From: Eutreptiella sp. 'Long Island Sound 2002'
Taxonomy: Eukaryota > Euglenozoa > Euglenophyceae > Eutreptiales > Eutreptiaceae
Reading direction: 5' to 3'
Length of the DNA: 64,000 nt
Assembly: GCA_964036045.1 (NCBI GenBank)
Contig: OZ038382.1
Location: 112,204,587 to 112,268,586 of the forward strand
The number at the start of each line of letters is the position of its first letter. The first letter of the stretch is position 1. Of the stretch, positions 18,935 to 30,621 are shown one piece after another. The translations under genes and the position numbers were made by a program. The notes under the pieces are model-generated. The model had not been told where the DNA came from and made no database searches. It saw only the letters and a program-made list of their open reading frames with translations.

Positions 18935-21900
18935 CCGACCACCCACTGAAGGAGTTGCACTGCCCACTGCCCCCAGGCAGTGAGGCAGTGCATTGCAGGA
19001 GTTGCACTGCCCACTGCTCCCAGGCAGTGAGGCAGTGCGTTGCAGGAGTTCCGCTGCCCACTGCCCCAGGGCAGTGAGGCAGTGCATTGCAGGAGTTGCG
19101 CTGCCCACTGCCCCCAGGCAGTGCGGCAGTGTATTGCAGAAGTTGCACTGCCCAATGCCCCCAGGCAGTGGGGCAGTGCATTGCAGGAGTTGCACTGTCC
19201 ACTGCCCCCAGGCAGTGAGGCAGTGCATTGCAGGAGTTCCGCTGCCCCCTGCCCCCAGGCAGTGAGGCAGTGCATTGCAGGAGTTGCACTGTCCATTGCC
19301 CCCAGGCAGTGGGGCAGAGTAATGCAGGAGCTGCACTGATCACTGCCCCCAGGCAGTGCGGCAGTGTATTGCCGGAGGTCCACTGCCCACTGCCCCGAAG
19401 CCAGTGCGGCAGTACATTGCAGGATTTGCCTGCCCACTGCCCCCAGGGCAGTGAGGCGGTGCATTGCAGGAGTTCCACTGCCCACTGCCCCCAGGCAGTG
19501 GGGCAGTGCATTGCAGGATTTCCACTGCCCACTGCCCCCAGGCAGTGAGGTAGTGCATTGCGGGAGTTTCACTGCCTACTGCCCCAGGGCAGTGAGGCGG
19601 TGCATTGCAGGAGTTGCACTGTCCACTGCCCCCAGGCAGTGAGGCAGTGCATTGCAGGAGTTGCACTGCCCACTGCCCCCAGGCAGTGAGGCGGTGCATT
19701 GCAGGAGTTCCACTGCCCGATGCCCCCAGGCAGTGAGGCAGTGCATTGCAGGAGTTCCACTGCCCACTGCCCCCAGGCAGTGAGGCAGTGCATTGCAGGA
19801 GTTCCACTGCCCACTGCCCCCAGGCAGTGGGGCAGTGCATTGCAGGAGTTCCACTGCCCACTGCCCCCAGGCAGTGAGGTAGTGCATTGCAGGAGTTTCA
19901 CTGCCCACTGCCCCAGGGCAGTGAGGCGGTGCATTGCAGGAGTTGCACTGTCCACTGCCCCCAGGCAGTGGGGCAGTGCATTGCAGGAGTTGCACTGCCC
20001 ACTGCCCCCAGGCAGTGAGGCAGTGCATTGCAGGAGTTCCGCTGCCCACTGCCCCAGGGAAGTGAGGCAGTGCATTGCAGGAGTTGCACTGCCCACTGCC
20101 CCCAGTCAGCGATGCTGTGCATTGCAGGAGTTGCACTGTCCACTGCCCCCAGGGCAGTGAGGCAGTGCATTGCAGGAGTTGCACTGCCCACTGCCCCCAG
20201 GCAGTGAGGCGGTGCATTGCAGGAGTTCCACTGCCCACTGCCCCCAGGCAGTGAGGCAGTGCATTGCGGGAGTTGCACTGCCCACAGCCCCCAGGGCAGT
20301 GAGGCAGTGCATTGCAGGAGTTCCACTGCCCACTGCCCTCAGGGCAGTGAGGCAGTGCATTGCAGGAGTTGCACTGCCCACTGCCCCCAGGCACTGAGGC
20401 AGTGCATTGCAGGAGTTGCACTGCCCACTGCCCCCAGGCATTGAGGCAGTGCATTGCAGGAGTTGGAGTTGCACTGCCCACTGCCCCCAGGCACAGAGGC
20501 AGTGCATTGCAGGAGTTCCACTTCCCACTGCCCCCAGGCAGTGCGGCAGTGTATTGCAGGAGTTGCACTGCCCACTGACCCAGGGCAGTGCGGCAGTGCA
20601 TTGCAGAGGTTGCACTGTCCGCTGCCCCCAGGCAGAGGCAGTGAGGCAGTGCATTGCAAGAGTTCCACTGCCCACTGCCCCAGGGCAGTGAGGTAGTGCA
20701 TTGCAGGAGTTCCACTGCCCCCCCTGGGACAGTGAGGCAGTGCATTGCAGGAGTTGCACTGTCCACTGCCCCCAAGCAGTGGGGCAGTGCATTGCAGGAG
20801 TTCCACTGCCCACTGCCCCCAGACAGTGAGGCAGTGCATTGCAGGAGTTGCACTGCCCACTGCCCCCAGGGCAGTGAGGCAGTGCATTGCAGGAGTTGCA
20901 CTGCCCACTGCCCCCAGGCAGTGCGGCAGTGCATTGCGGGGGTTTCACTGCCCACTGCCCCAGGGCAGTCAGGCGGTGCATTGCAGGAGTTGCATTATCC
21001 ACTGCCCCCAGGCAGTGAGGCAGTGCATTGCAGGAGTTGCACTGCCCACTGCCCCCAGGCAGTGAGGCAGTGCATTGCAGGAGTTGCACTGTCCGCTGCC
21101 CCAGGGCAGTGAGGCAGTGCATTGCAGGAGTTGCACTGCCCACTGCCCCCAGGCAGTGGGGCAGCGCATTGCAGGAGTTCCACTGCCCACTGCCCCCAGG
21201 CAGCGGGGCAGTGCATTGCAGGAGTTGCACTGTCCACTGCCCCCAGGGCAGTGAGGCAGTGCATTGCAGGAGTTGCACTGCCCACTGCCCCCAGGGCAGT
21301 GAGGCAGTGCATTGCAGGAGTTCCACTGCCCACTGCCCCCAGGCAGTGAGGCAGTGCATTGCAGGAGTTGCACTGTCCACTGCCCCCAGGCAGTGAGGCA
21401 GTGCATTGCAGGAGTTGCACTGCCCACTGCCCCCAGGCAGTGAGGCAGTGCATTGCAGGAGTTGCACTGTCCGCTGCCCCAGGGCAGTGAGGCAGTGCAT
21501 TGCAGGAGTTGCACTGCCCACTGCCCCCAGGCAGTGGGGCAGCGCATTGCAGGAGTTCCACTGCCCACTGCCCCCAGGCAGCGGGGCAGTGCATTGCAGG
21601 AGTTGCACTGTCCACTGCACCCAGGGCAGTGAGGCAGTGCATTGCAGGAGTTGCACTGCCCACTGCCCCCAGGGCAGTGAGGCAATGCATTGCAGGAGTT
21701 CCACTGCCCACTGCCCCGAGGCAGTGAGGCAGTGCATTGCAGGAGTTGCACTGTCCACTGCCCCCAGGGCAGTGAGGCAGTGCATTGCAGGAGTTGCACT
21801 GCCCACTGCCCCCAGGCAGTGAGGCGGTGCATTGCAGGAGTTCCACTGCCCACTGCCCCCAGGCAGTGAGGCAGTGTATTGCAGGAGTTGCACTGCCCAC

Positions 21901-24480
21901 TGCCCCCAGGGCAGTGAGGCAGTGCATTGCAGGAGTTCCACTGCCCACTGCCCTCAGGGCAGTGAGGCAGTGCATTGCAGGAGTTGCACTGCCCACTGCC
22001 CCCAGGCAGTGAGGCCGTGCATTGTAGAAGTTGCACCGCCCACTGCCCCCAGGCAGTGAGGCAGTGCATTGCAAGAGTTGGAGTTGCACTGCCCACTGCC
22101 CCTAGGCAGTGAGGCAGTGCATTGCAGGAGCTCCACTGCCCACTGACCCCAGGCAGTGCGGCAGTGTATTGCAGGAGTTGCACTGCCCACTGACCCAGGG
22201 CAGTGAGGCAGTGCATTGCAGGAGTTGCACTGTCCGCAGCCCCCAGGCAGAGGCAGTGAGGCAGTGCATTGCAAGAGTTCCACTGCCCACTGCCCCAGGG
22301 CACTGAGGTAGTGCATTGCAGGAGTTCCACTGCCCACTGCTCTGGGACAGTGAGGCAGTGCATTGCAGGAGTTGCACTGTCCACTGCCCCCAAGCAGTGG
22401 GGCAGTGCATTGCAGGAGTTCCACTGCCCACTGCCCCCAGGCAGTGAGGCAGTGCATTGCAAGAGTTGCAATGCCCGCTGCCCCCAGGCAGTGGGGCAGT
22501 GCATTGCAGGAGTTCCACTGCCCACTGCCCCCAGGCAGTGAGGCAGTGCATTGCAGGAGTTGCACTGCCCACTGCCCCCAGGCAGTGAGGCAGTGCATTG
22601 CAGGAGCTGCACTGCCCACTGCCCCCAGGCAGTGAGGCGGTGCATTGCAGGAGGTCCACTGCCAACTGCCCCCACGCAGTGAGGCAGTGCATTGCAGGAG
22701 TTCCACTGCCCACTGCCCCCAGGCAGTGAGGCAGTGCATTGCAAGAGTTCCACTGCCCACTGGCCCCAGGGCGGTGAGGCAGTGCATTGCAGGAGTTGCG
22801 CTGCCCACTGCCCCCAGGCAGTGAGGCCGTGCATTGCAGGAGTTGGAGTTGCACTGCCCACTGCCCCCAGGCAGTGCGGCAGTGCATTGCAAGAGTTGCA
22901 CTGCCCACTGACCCAGGGCAGTGAGGCAGTGCATTGCAGGAGTTGCACTGCCCACTGCCCCCAGGCAGTGCGTCAGTGTATTGCAGGAGTTGCACTGCCC
23001 ACTGACCCAGGGCAGTGAGGCAGTGCATTGCAGAGGTTGCACTGTCCGCTGCCCCCAGGCAGTGAGGCAGTGCATTGCAGGAGTTCCACTGCCCACTGCC
23101 CCCAGGCAGTGAGGCAGTGCATTGCAGGAGTTCCACTGCCCACTGCCCCCAGGCAGTGAGGCAGTGCATTGCTGGAGTTCCACTGCCCACTGCCCCCAGG
23201 GCGGTGAGGCAGTGCATTGCAGGAGTTGCGCTGCCCACTGCCCCCAGGCAGTGAGGCCGTGCATTGTAGAAGTCGCACCGCCCACTGCCCCCAGGCAGTG
23301 AGGCAGTGCATTGCAGGAGTTGGAGTTGCACTGCCCACTGCCCCCAGGCAGTGCGGCAGTGCATTGCAGGAGTTTCACTGCCCACTGCCCCAGGGCAGTG
23401 AGGCGGTGCATTGCAGGAGTTGCACTGTCCACTGCCCCCAGGCAGTGAGGCAATGCATTGCAGGAGTTGCACTGCCCAACGCCCCCAGGCAGTGAGGCAG
23501 TGCATTGCAGGAGTTCCGCTGCCCACTGCCCCAGGGCAGTGAGGCAGTGCATTGCGGGGGTTTCACTGCCCACTGCCCCCAGGGCAGTGAGGCGGTGCAT
23601 TGCAGGAGTTGCACTGTCCACTGCCCCCAGGCAGTGAGGCAGTGCATTGCAGGAGTTGCACTGCCCAACGCCCCCAGGCAGTGAGGCAGTGCATTGCAGG
23701 AGTTCCGCTGCCCACTGCCCCAGGGCAGTGAGGCAGTGCATTGCGGGGGTTTCACTGCCCACTGCCCCCAGGGCAGTGAGGCGGTGCATTGCAGGAGTTC
23801 CACTGCCCACTGCCCCGAGGCAGTGAGGCAGTGCATTGCAGGAGTTGCACTGCCCACTGCCCCCAGGCAGTGAGGCAGTGCATTGCAGGAGTTCCGCTGC
23901 CCACTGCCCCAAGGCAGCGGGGCAGTGCATTGCAGGAGTTGCACTGCCCACTGCCCCCAGGGCAGTGAGGCAGTGCATTGCAGGAGTTGCACTGCCCACT
24001 GCCCCCAGGCAGTGAGGCGGTGCATTGCAGGAGTTTCACTGCCCACTGCCCCCAGGGCAGTGAGGCAGTGCATTGCAGGAGTTGCACTGCCCACTGCCCC
24101 CAGGCAGTGAGGCCGTGCATTGCAGGAGTTGCACTGCCCACTGCCCCCAGGCAGTGAGGCAGTGCATTGCAGGAGTTGCACTGCCCACTGCCCCCAGGCA
24201 GCGGGGCAGTGCATTGCAGGAGTTGCACTGCCTACTGCCCCCAGGCAGTGCGGTAGTGTATTGCAGGAGTTCCACTGCCCCCTGCCCCCAGGCACTGGGG
24301 TAGTGCATTGCAGGAGCCCCACTGCCCACTGCCCCAGGGCAGTGAGGAAGTGTATTGCAGGAGATGCCCGGCCCACTGCCCCAAGGCAGAGAGGCAGTGT
24401 ACGGCAGGGGTACCACTCCCCACTGCCCTTAGGCAATGCGGCAGTGCGAAGCGGGAATTCCACTGCCCACAGCCCCCAGG
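18935..24480. repeat. 47-bp hairpin minisatellite, about 116 units
   Basis: Consensus order GCAGGAGTTGCACTGCC, CACTGCCCCCA, GGCAGTGAGGCAGTGCATT, with a period of 47 (48 where an extra G is present). Each unit contains CACTGCC-CACTGCC, loop CCCA, GGCAGTG-A-GGCAGTG, a 14-bp stem with one bulged A. Occasional 53-55-bp units carry an extra GGAGTT. The unit lacks stops in all minus frames, which creates false open frames of 600-680 codons. Confidence 0.95.
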
Positions 24481-24714
24481 CGGCATAGCAGTGCGTTACG
24501 CTGCCCACTGCCCTCTGCCCACAACAACAGTGCAGCAAAGCACACACAGTGCAGTGTAGTGCACAGCACCAAGCAGTGCGGCACCACACAGAAAGCACTG
24601 ATGGTGCAGCGCGGCACGCAGGGTGCAGTGGACCAATGAGACCCTATGTGACTGCGCGCAGGCGTCGGCAAGGCAGTGTCGGCCAAGTGCGAGAGTGCAC
24701 TGGTCCGGCTAAGC
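24481..24714. other. degenerate edge of the 47-bp array and unique spacer
   Basis: Decayed minisatellite fades into unique sequence. No gene is seen. Confidence 0.5.
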
Positions 24715-24818
24715 CACAACACACTTACACACAGCGTGCACACAACACACACAGCCCAGCCCGTTTACCTGTACCCGTGGGTAGACATCCCGGCCTTTTG
24801 GTAACAGCGCCTTCATCA
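24715..24818 (+). repeat. LINE 3' terminal module, solo copy A
   Basis: About 100 bp beginning near ACACACTTACACACAGCGTG and containing CCCGTTTACCTGTACCCGTG, GGTAGACATCCCGGCCTTTT and GGTAACAGCGCCTTC, then directly (CACAA)n. The same module ends the LINE copies at 28061-28162 and 39541-39655. Confidence 0.8.
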
Positions 24819-25507
24819 CAATACAACGCAACACAACACAACAGAACCCAACACAACACAACACAACAAAACACAACACAACGCAACGCAACGCAACACA
24901 ACACAACACCACACAACCCAACCCAACCCAACACAAGACAACCCAACACAACACAACACACCACAACACAACACAACACAACGCCACCCAACAGAACCCA
25001 ACACAACACAACACAACACAACACAACACAACACAACACAACACAACACAACACAACACAACACAACACAACACAACACAACATAACCCAACACAACACA
25101 GCACAGCACAACCCAATAGAACCGAACCCAACCCAACACAACACAACACAACACAACACACCACAATACAACGCAACACAACACAACAGAACCCAACCCA
25201 ACACAACACAAGACAACACAACACAACACAACACAACACAACACAACACAACACAACACAACACAACCCAACACAACATAGCACAGCACAACCCAATAGA
25301 ACCGAACCCAACCCAACACAACACAACACCACACAACACACCACAACACAACACAACACAACACAACACAACACAACACAACACAACACAACACAATACA
25401 CCACAATACAACGCAACACAACCCAACCCAACCCAACACAACGCAACCCAACCCAACACAACACAACACAACACAACACAACACAACACAACACAACACA
25501 ACCCAAC
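24819..25507. repeat. (CACAA)n satellite upstream of LINE copy 1
   Basis: A pentamer array with recurring islands AGCACAGCACAACCCAATAG (25098 and 25278). It stops exactly where the truncated LINE starts. Confidence 0.95.
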
Positions 25508-25510
25508 ACC

Positions 25511-26605
25511 ATGGACACCATGGAAGAGGAACAGTGGATCCCGGACCTCAGGGTGTGCCCCGAGCCCCCGGGCACGCTGCCCAGCGATACCAGGCTGCAC
25601 GGCCTGTTGGTTGCCCTCTTGGGAATCCAGGTGCAGGTAGACGCGCCCCTCCATGCTCGGCTGTGGAGGGACCACCACCACCAGTCCCTGGCCCAGCTGC
25701 ACCTCACTAGGGTCAAGGCACCCACCATTGTGTGGCTGGCTGCCACCTCGACCGGCGCCTACCGGCAATGGGCAAAGGCGTCGCGAGCCCCTCTCGTGAC
25801 AGTCACTACGGCGCTTCCGCCTATCCCCCGGATAGCCATCGCCCCAGCGGCAGTAGCTCATTTCAAATACCCGGAGGGGTGTATGGCGCACAAATGCCCG
25901 GGGCACCCGACAAAAGGGCCCCTCTATTACTCCCTTGACACAATGGGCACGGTGCCAGCGGAGCTCCACCACGCCCTGAATACCCACCTCAGGGAACACC
26001 ACGGGGACGTGGCCCTCCTGGCGCCACATGGCCGGGCTACCGACCCCCCTAATGTCCTAGTCCCCAAGGCCCAGCCGGGAATCTGGTTCCATGACCTACC
26101 GGCATTGGCTACTCTCCGCGGCACTGTCGTGGCGGTGGACACAGGAACTACGCGCGGGGGTATGGCGATGGCCGGAGTGGCCCAGAGCGGGCCCGCGAAC
26201 TACCAGGCCCAGATGGCCTCGGCAGCGGGCACCTCCCAGGAAGGAGAGGCAATGATCCTCCTCTCCTATGTCAGCACGCTAGCGCGACAGCCAGGGGTCT
26301 ACTGGCTAGTACCTGACTCAGGGGCAGCGGTGGGGGCCCTCCGCACGTACCATGAGGGGGGCCACTGCGGAGATGGTATACACCACCTCTACGCGACGGT
26401 CCTGCAAGGGCAGCGCCTCTCCCCGGAGTCCGCGATCAATGTCCTGACCACGCCGTCACATTGGATCACGGACCTCAACGTCCGTGTGGATGCGGCGACA
26501 CAGGAGCCACCGGAGGTAGACCTAACATGGCTCCTCAGGCGCCCGTACTCTTTCCTCTCCCGGTGCCCTACCGTGACCAGTGTCAGCTCTCCCCGACGGC
26601 GCTGA
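25511..26605 (+). pseudogene. LINE ORF2 remnant: pre-RNase H region and RNase H
   Basis: Closely similar along its length to the full-length copy at 37755-38790 (shared PPGTLPSDTRLH, IQVQVDAPLHA, KCPGHP, GPLYYSLDT, HLREHHGD). RNase H landmarks: VVAVDTGTTRGGMAMAG (first Asp), GTSQEGEAMILLSY (Glu) and WLVPDSGAAVGAL (Asp). It then continues HWITDLNVRVDAATQ and loses frame at about 26560, continuing in other frames. The first residues coincide with the junction to the pentamer array, so the Met at 25511 is not a native start. Confidence 0.8.
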
Positions 26606-26660
26606 GCGACTGGTTGCAGGATCGGGCCGCGATCCCGGCACAGGCCGGCTATGAGGCCCG

Positions 26661-27245
26661 ATGGGGGTGAACTATATGCCAGGCGGAGGGCTCCCCCTGG
26701 ACGAGCTCGACAAGGACGAGCAGCGCCAGATCACGGCGCACCGTATGGGCAACATCCCTACGATGGCTGTCCTAGCCTGCCGGTCCTCCCACCGCAACAC
26801 GGTGCTGGACACAACCTGCCTCCTCTGTGGGGCGCAGCCGGAAACGGCGCCTCACCTGTGGGCCTGCTCGGCCCAGGCCCATGAGTGGGGGCCAGCCCGC
26901 CAACGGCTCGCGGAGTGGCTCGACCGGAAGCTGGGCAGGCGGGCGGCCCCAGTGCGCCACCAACTGTGGGAGCCAGCGGCCCTAGAGCACTGGGCGGCGG
27001 CCGTGCGGACCCCCTCTATGCAGCGGGCCCACCTGGAGTGCGCGGGGCCCAACGCGCCGGGCACCGAGTTTATCCGCAACGTAGTGGAGGAGTCCATCAG
27101 GGTCTGGTACGCCCACACGAAGGAGCGCGCCACACTGCTAAAGGCCCGCTTGGGCCGGGGCAGCACAATGGCGTGGGCGTTGCAGGAGCTGCGCCTGCAC
27201 CAACAAGCGGAACGAGAGGGGGTGCAGCGGGAGCTCCTGGGATAA
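26661..27245 (+). pseudogene. LINE ORF2 C-terminus with CCHC-type knuckle
   Basis: Continues the same protein after two frame changes (the segment VPYRDQCQLSPTALSDWLQD at about 26560-26650 is in a third frame). Contains TTCLLCGAQPETAPHLWACS, the Cys-x2-Cys-His-Cys knuckle that closes many LINE ORF2 proteins, then helical segments ending GSTMAWALQELRLHQQAERE and a TAA at 27243. It is highly similar to 38880-39488. Confidence 0.8.
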
Positions 27246-28060
27246 GGAAGGCCACCACAGTGGTGCCCGCCACGTTTACCCAGCTTCCCCCAACCACGGG
27301 GGGGGGGTGGAAAAAAAATTCGCGCCTGGAAAAAATTTTCGCGGGGGGTTAGGGTCCCGGGCCTTGCCTGCGAAAAAAAAACTGTCGCAGCATTTTCATA
27401 GCATATGGAATTTTTTTTGCAAGGTGTAGGACGACAAATTTCGTGCGGCAATTTAGTGAGTGTGGCCGCATTACACTTTGTCACATTGCTCAGAATGAAT
27501 GATTTCAACTTGTTTTTGTGTATTTGTGGATATTGTGCATTGTCTTGTGGTGTAGAGGAGAGGTTGTTTGTAAGGGGAGGGTTATTCTAGGTGAATGTAT
27601 GAGCATGTCACTATTTTACATCCCCTTACCCCCTTTTGTGCTATTGTTCCCTTTGCCTTAGACCTCATCACATGTCATCGCCTTTGCTTTCTTCCCCTTT
27701 GAACTTGGCATGGGCGAACCGTACTTCAAGTGGCTGGCATTGTATTTGTTGGGAGAGGTTATCGATTTTGGCCGGACCTGACACCCAGAATTTCGCCATC
27801 CATTGCCAAGGCAAGAAACACCGGGCCGGTATATCCATACCTCAGAAACCCCAACGCCAATTGGCCATGACGCAGTTTTTCTCAGCAGCACCCGCACAAG
27901 CTAGCGAGGCTAAGGATCCCCCTCCTCATGACAGTGACTTGGAGAATGACATTGAAACAAGTGCCATTGAGTCGCTGAGTAGCAGTCTCCCCCTAAGTCT
28001 TGTAATGAAATGCAAAGGAGCACTCCCTAGGTGCCCCCAACCTGCGCCCAAAAACCACAT
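27246..28060 (+). other. divergent 3' stretch of LINE copy 1 with a possible zinc-finger exon
   Basis: A G run and AT-rich sequence follow the stop. From about 27714 to 28030 one frame has natural composition: WHCICWERLSILAGPDTQNF, AIHCQGKKHRAGISIP, QLAMTQFFSAAPAQASE, then an acidic, Ser-rich tail. The Cys/His spacing resembles a BED or U1-type finger seen at the N-terminus of some transposases, but this is weak. It may be an unrelated insertion separating the ORF2 stop from the 3' module. Confidence 0.3.
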
Positions 28061-28162
28061 ACCTACGCTCAGCGCGCACACAACACACACAGCCCGACCC
28101 GTTTACCTTTGCCCTTGGGTAGACATCCCGGCCTTTTGCCATTTGGTAACAGCGCCTTCGGC
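28061..28162 (+). repeat. LINE 3' terminal module of copy 1
   Basis: Contains ACGCTCAGCGCGCACACAAC, CCCGTTTACCTTTGCCCTTG, GGTAGACATCCCGGCCTTTT and GGTAACAGCGCCTTCGGCAC, then (CACAA)n from 28163. Near-identical to 39541-39655. Confidence 0.85.
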
Positions 28163-28362
28163 ACACCACAACACAACACAACACAACACAACACAACACA
28201 ACACAACACAACACAACACAACACAACACAACACAACACAACACAACACAACACAACACAACACAACACAACACAACACAACACAACACAACACAACACA
28301 ACACAACACAACACAACACAACACAACACAACACAACACAACACAACACAACACAACACACT
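28163..28362. repeat. (CACAA)n array between LINE copies 1 and 2
   Basis: About 40 almost perfect pentamers with far fewer variants than the other arrays, consistent with a young array or tail. Confidence 0.95.
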
Positions 28363-29531
28363 GAGTACTCCCCAGCTCTACTCACGGGCTGGTTGCCGGG
28401 TGCGAAGCCCCCGACGACAGGGCCCGGGCACTGCCAATAGGCGGTGTACTAACAGTGTCGGGTGCGCGCACGTCCCAGTGCCAAGCACCATCCCCAGGGA
28501 CCCCGCGGCCCCTAGTACCGGCCGCCTTGGCCCTGGGAACGGTCAGCGACCCTCCGTAGAGGACGGCTGACCAAGCCTCCCCCTCCTCTCTACCCCTACG
28601 CGCCCGCCCACGCACCAGCCCACGCAGGAGCCCGGACATGCGCCCCCCCCGCGCCTTTGCCCCACCCACAGGGCCCTCTGCCCCAACTCCATCCCACACA
28701 CCCCCATGCAGCTCTCGGTGCCCCCCATGCACTACCTCCCGCAGCCACTCCGTGCCGCCTCCCCTGCCCACTGCCCCCCCCCCCCATCCCCTTCTCCTGC
28801 CCTTGCCCCTCTCACAGGCTGGCAGCGCCCGTGCGGCGCGCCTCCAGGGCCCCGCATCGGCGGCCGGCCGCGCGAACAACTGGGCCCGGGCGCGCCGACG
28901 AGGAGGCTCCAATGCGGGGTCTTCATGGCAAGCGTCCAGGTGTGCAGGTGGAAAGGGCCCTGGAGGGTGCATGTGAGGGGCCCCCGCCCTAGCAGAGGCG
29001 CGGTGCCTGGGAGGAGAGGATGGCCAATGGCGCGGACATGCGCGGGGGGCCCCAACAACAACCCCCCGCCCTGCAACATGTGCGAGAGTATGTGGAGGAA
29101 TGTGAAGCTGGCCTGAGTGGTTGAGGACTGAGTGGAGCAGGCTTCCATACCAACAGCCGTTGAATATGGGTCAGTCGATTGTAAGCCAGATGGCAATGCC
29201 CGGAGAAACAGTCCCTGTCCCCGTCCGGTTGGACGCCCCGGTATCGGTATCCAACATCCTTTAGGTACGGTATAAGGCCCCCCGGCCACCACCCCGGCGC
29301 CAACACCAGGGAGGGCGTCCGGGAGGGGTAACAGCCCCCGATCCCCCAAAGGCAGCCCCAAAGGTGAGCGCACCACTGGAAGGGGCATGTCTGCGGGGTA
29401 AACAAATGCGCTGAGTAATTCCCTAACGTAATGAATAGTGCCTACTGCCGTAACTAATGCTTAACAGGGTAAATGCCCCCCCCCCCGGGGCCAGCTTAGT
29501 GCGCAACCCCCAGAGCCGGACTCGACCGGCC

Positions 29532-29745
29532 GTACTGAGGCGAGCCCAGAAATGGGTATGGCGGGCCAGACTTTAAGTGCTGGTAGCCACGCCTCAGTAC
29601 ACTCCGTGGGCTCATAAGGCCCACGGGGGCCCCAAACACCGTTACGTTCGGGAGTTAAGCCCCGGCGGTGTTTGGGGTTGTTCCTGGTTAAGAGGACTCA
29701 CGTTGAGTCACAGATACTGTTACCCCGGGGTTATGACCCCCGGTA
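29532..29745 (+). ncRNA. cluster of strong hairpins in the LINE 5' region (candidate structured RNA)
   Basis: Five foldable stems in about 215 bp: GTACTGAGGCG (29532) with CGCCTCAGTAC (29590), 11 bp perfect; CCGTGGGC (29604) with GCCCACGG (29619), 8 bp; CCCCAAACACCG (29630) with CGGTGTTTGGGG (29666), 12 bp perfect; GACTCA-CGT-TGAGTC (29695-29709); and TACCCCGGGG (29721) with CCCCCGGTA. This far exceeds chance density even at high GC. Some LINEs begin with a ribozyme or structured 5' UTR, which this could be. No known ribozyme core was identified. Confidence 0.45.
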
Positions 29746-29794
29746 CTGCCTGCTTACTTGCCTGCTGCTGCTAAGAGGTAGGAGGGAGTACCCA

Positions 29795-30290
29795 CAGGCC
29801 TGGCAGGAGACTCCGAACACCCCCTGGGCTGGGCTCCCCGTCCCCCCCAGGCCGGTGCGCCCGGTTCTCTGAAGAAGATGGCCCCCCCTTGGCCTGGCAG
29901 GAGACTCCGAACACCCCCTGGGCAGGACTCCCTGTCCCCCCCGGGCCGGTGCGCCCGGTTCTCTGAAGAAGGTGGCCCCCCATTGGCCTGGCAGGAGACT
30001 CAGAACACCCCCTGGGCAAGACTCCCCGTCCCCCCCGGGCCGGTGCGCCCGGTTCTCTGAAGAAGATGGCCCCCCCTTGGCCTGGCAGGAGACTCCAAAC
30101 ACCCCCTGGGCAGGACTCCCCACTCCCCCCGGGCCGGTGCGCCCGGCTCTCGGAAGAAGATGGCCCCCCCTTGGCCTGGCAGGAGACTCCGAACACCCCC
30201 TGGGCAGGGCTCCCCGTCCCCCCCAGGCCGGTGCGCCCGGTTCTCTGAAGAAGATGGCCCCCCATTGGCCTGGCAGGATGCCCCGACCAC
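29795..30290. repeat. 94-bp minisatellite, about 5 units, upstream of LINE ORF1
   Basis: Same unit as 17793-18934 (GGCCTGGCAGGAGACTCCGA here, with AGACT for AGGCT). Its position between the 5' hairpin cluster and ORF1 resembles the promoter monomers of some LINE 5' UTRs, a structural analogy only. Confidence 0.9.
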
Positions 30291-30621
30291 CCCACTGGGC
30301 TGAGCACCCCCCTGCTCCCCCCGGCCGGGAGTGCCCGGTGGACGTGGAGGCGCAACCCCCCGGCAACAGATCTCCCCCCCCCGGACCCAGGTGCCCCAGT
30401 GTGCGAGGCAGCAGCCAACGAGTAGCGCGCAGGGCCGCGTTTCCGGATAGATTCTAATGTACGGGCCCGTAAGGCCGGCCGCCGTAGGCCACCAACGCGC
30501 GAGCGAGAGCAGGTTCCGGCGCCTGAGCACTGGGCGGCCCGGAGGAAGGGGTGCGCAGTGCCCATGCATGGGCTTCCGGCCTGCGACTCCCTGCTCTTGC
30601 TCTGCAGCCGAGTGACACAGC

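Larger units (their letters stand above)
25508..28162 (+). mobile_element. LINE copy 1, 5'-truncated, bracketed by (CACAA)n
   Basis: Starts at ACCATGGACACCATGGAAGA immediately after the array, at a point equivalent to about 37757 in the full copy (ACACCATGGAGAC), so it lacks ORF1, endonuclease and RT. It contains RNase H and the C-terminal region (25511-27245), then a divergent AT-richer stretch. It ends in the 3' module (28061-28162), which abuts the next pentamer array. Confidence 0.75.

Noticed and set aside
18935-24480. Minus-strand open frames of 600-680 codons over the 47-bp array
   Set aside because: The 47-bp unit lacks stops in every minus frame, so all three are open. The protein is a 47-residue cyclic repeat with Cys/His/Gly noise, and the plus strand shows the matching fragments.
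18935-24480. CRISPR array
   Set aside because: Units are contiguous near-identical tandem repeats with no unique spacers, and the context is eukaryotic.
28163-28362. (CACAA)n as a telomere
   Set aside because: The arrays are internal, occur in both orientations, are full of variants and are interrupted by LINEs and minisatellite. A telomeric origin of the pentamer cannot be excluded, but nothing here shows a chromosome end.
29630-29690. 5S rRNA or 5S-derived SINE, from GGGAGTTAAGC
   Set aside because: Only about 11 bases resemble the 5S A-box region. The surrounding sequence forms a perfect 12-bp hairpin not found in 5S, and the remaining domains are missing.
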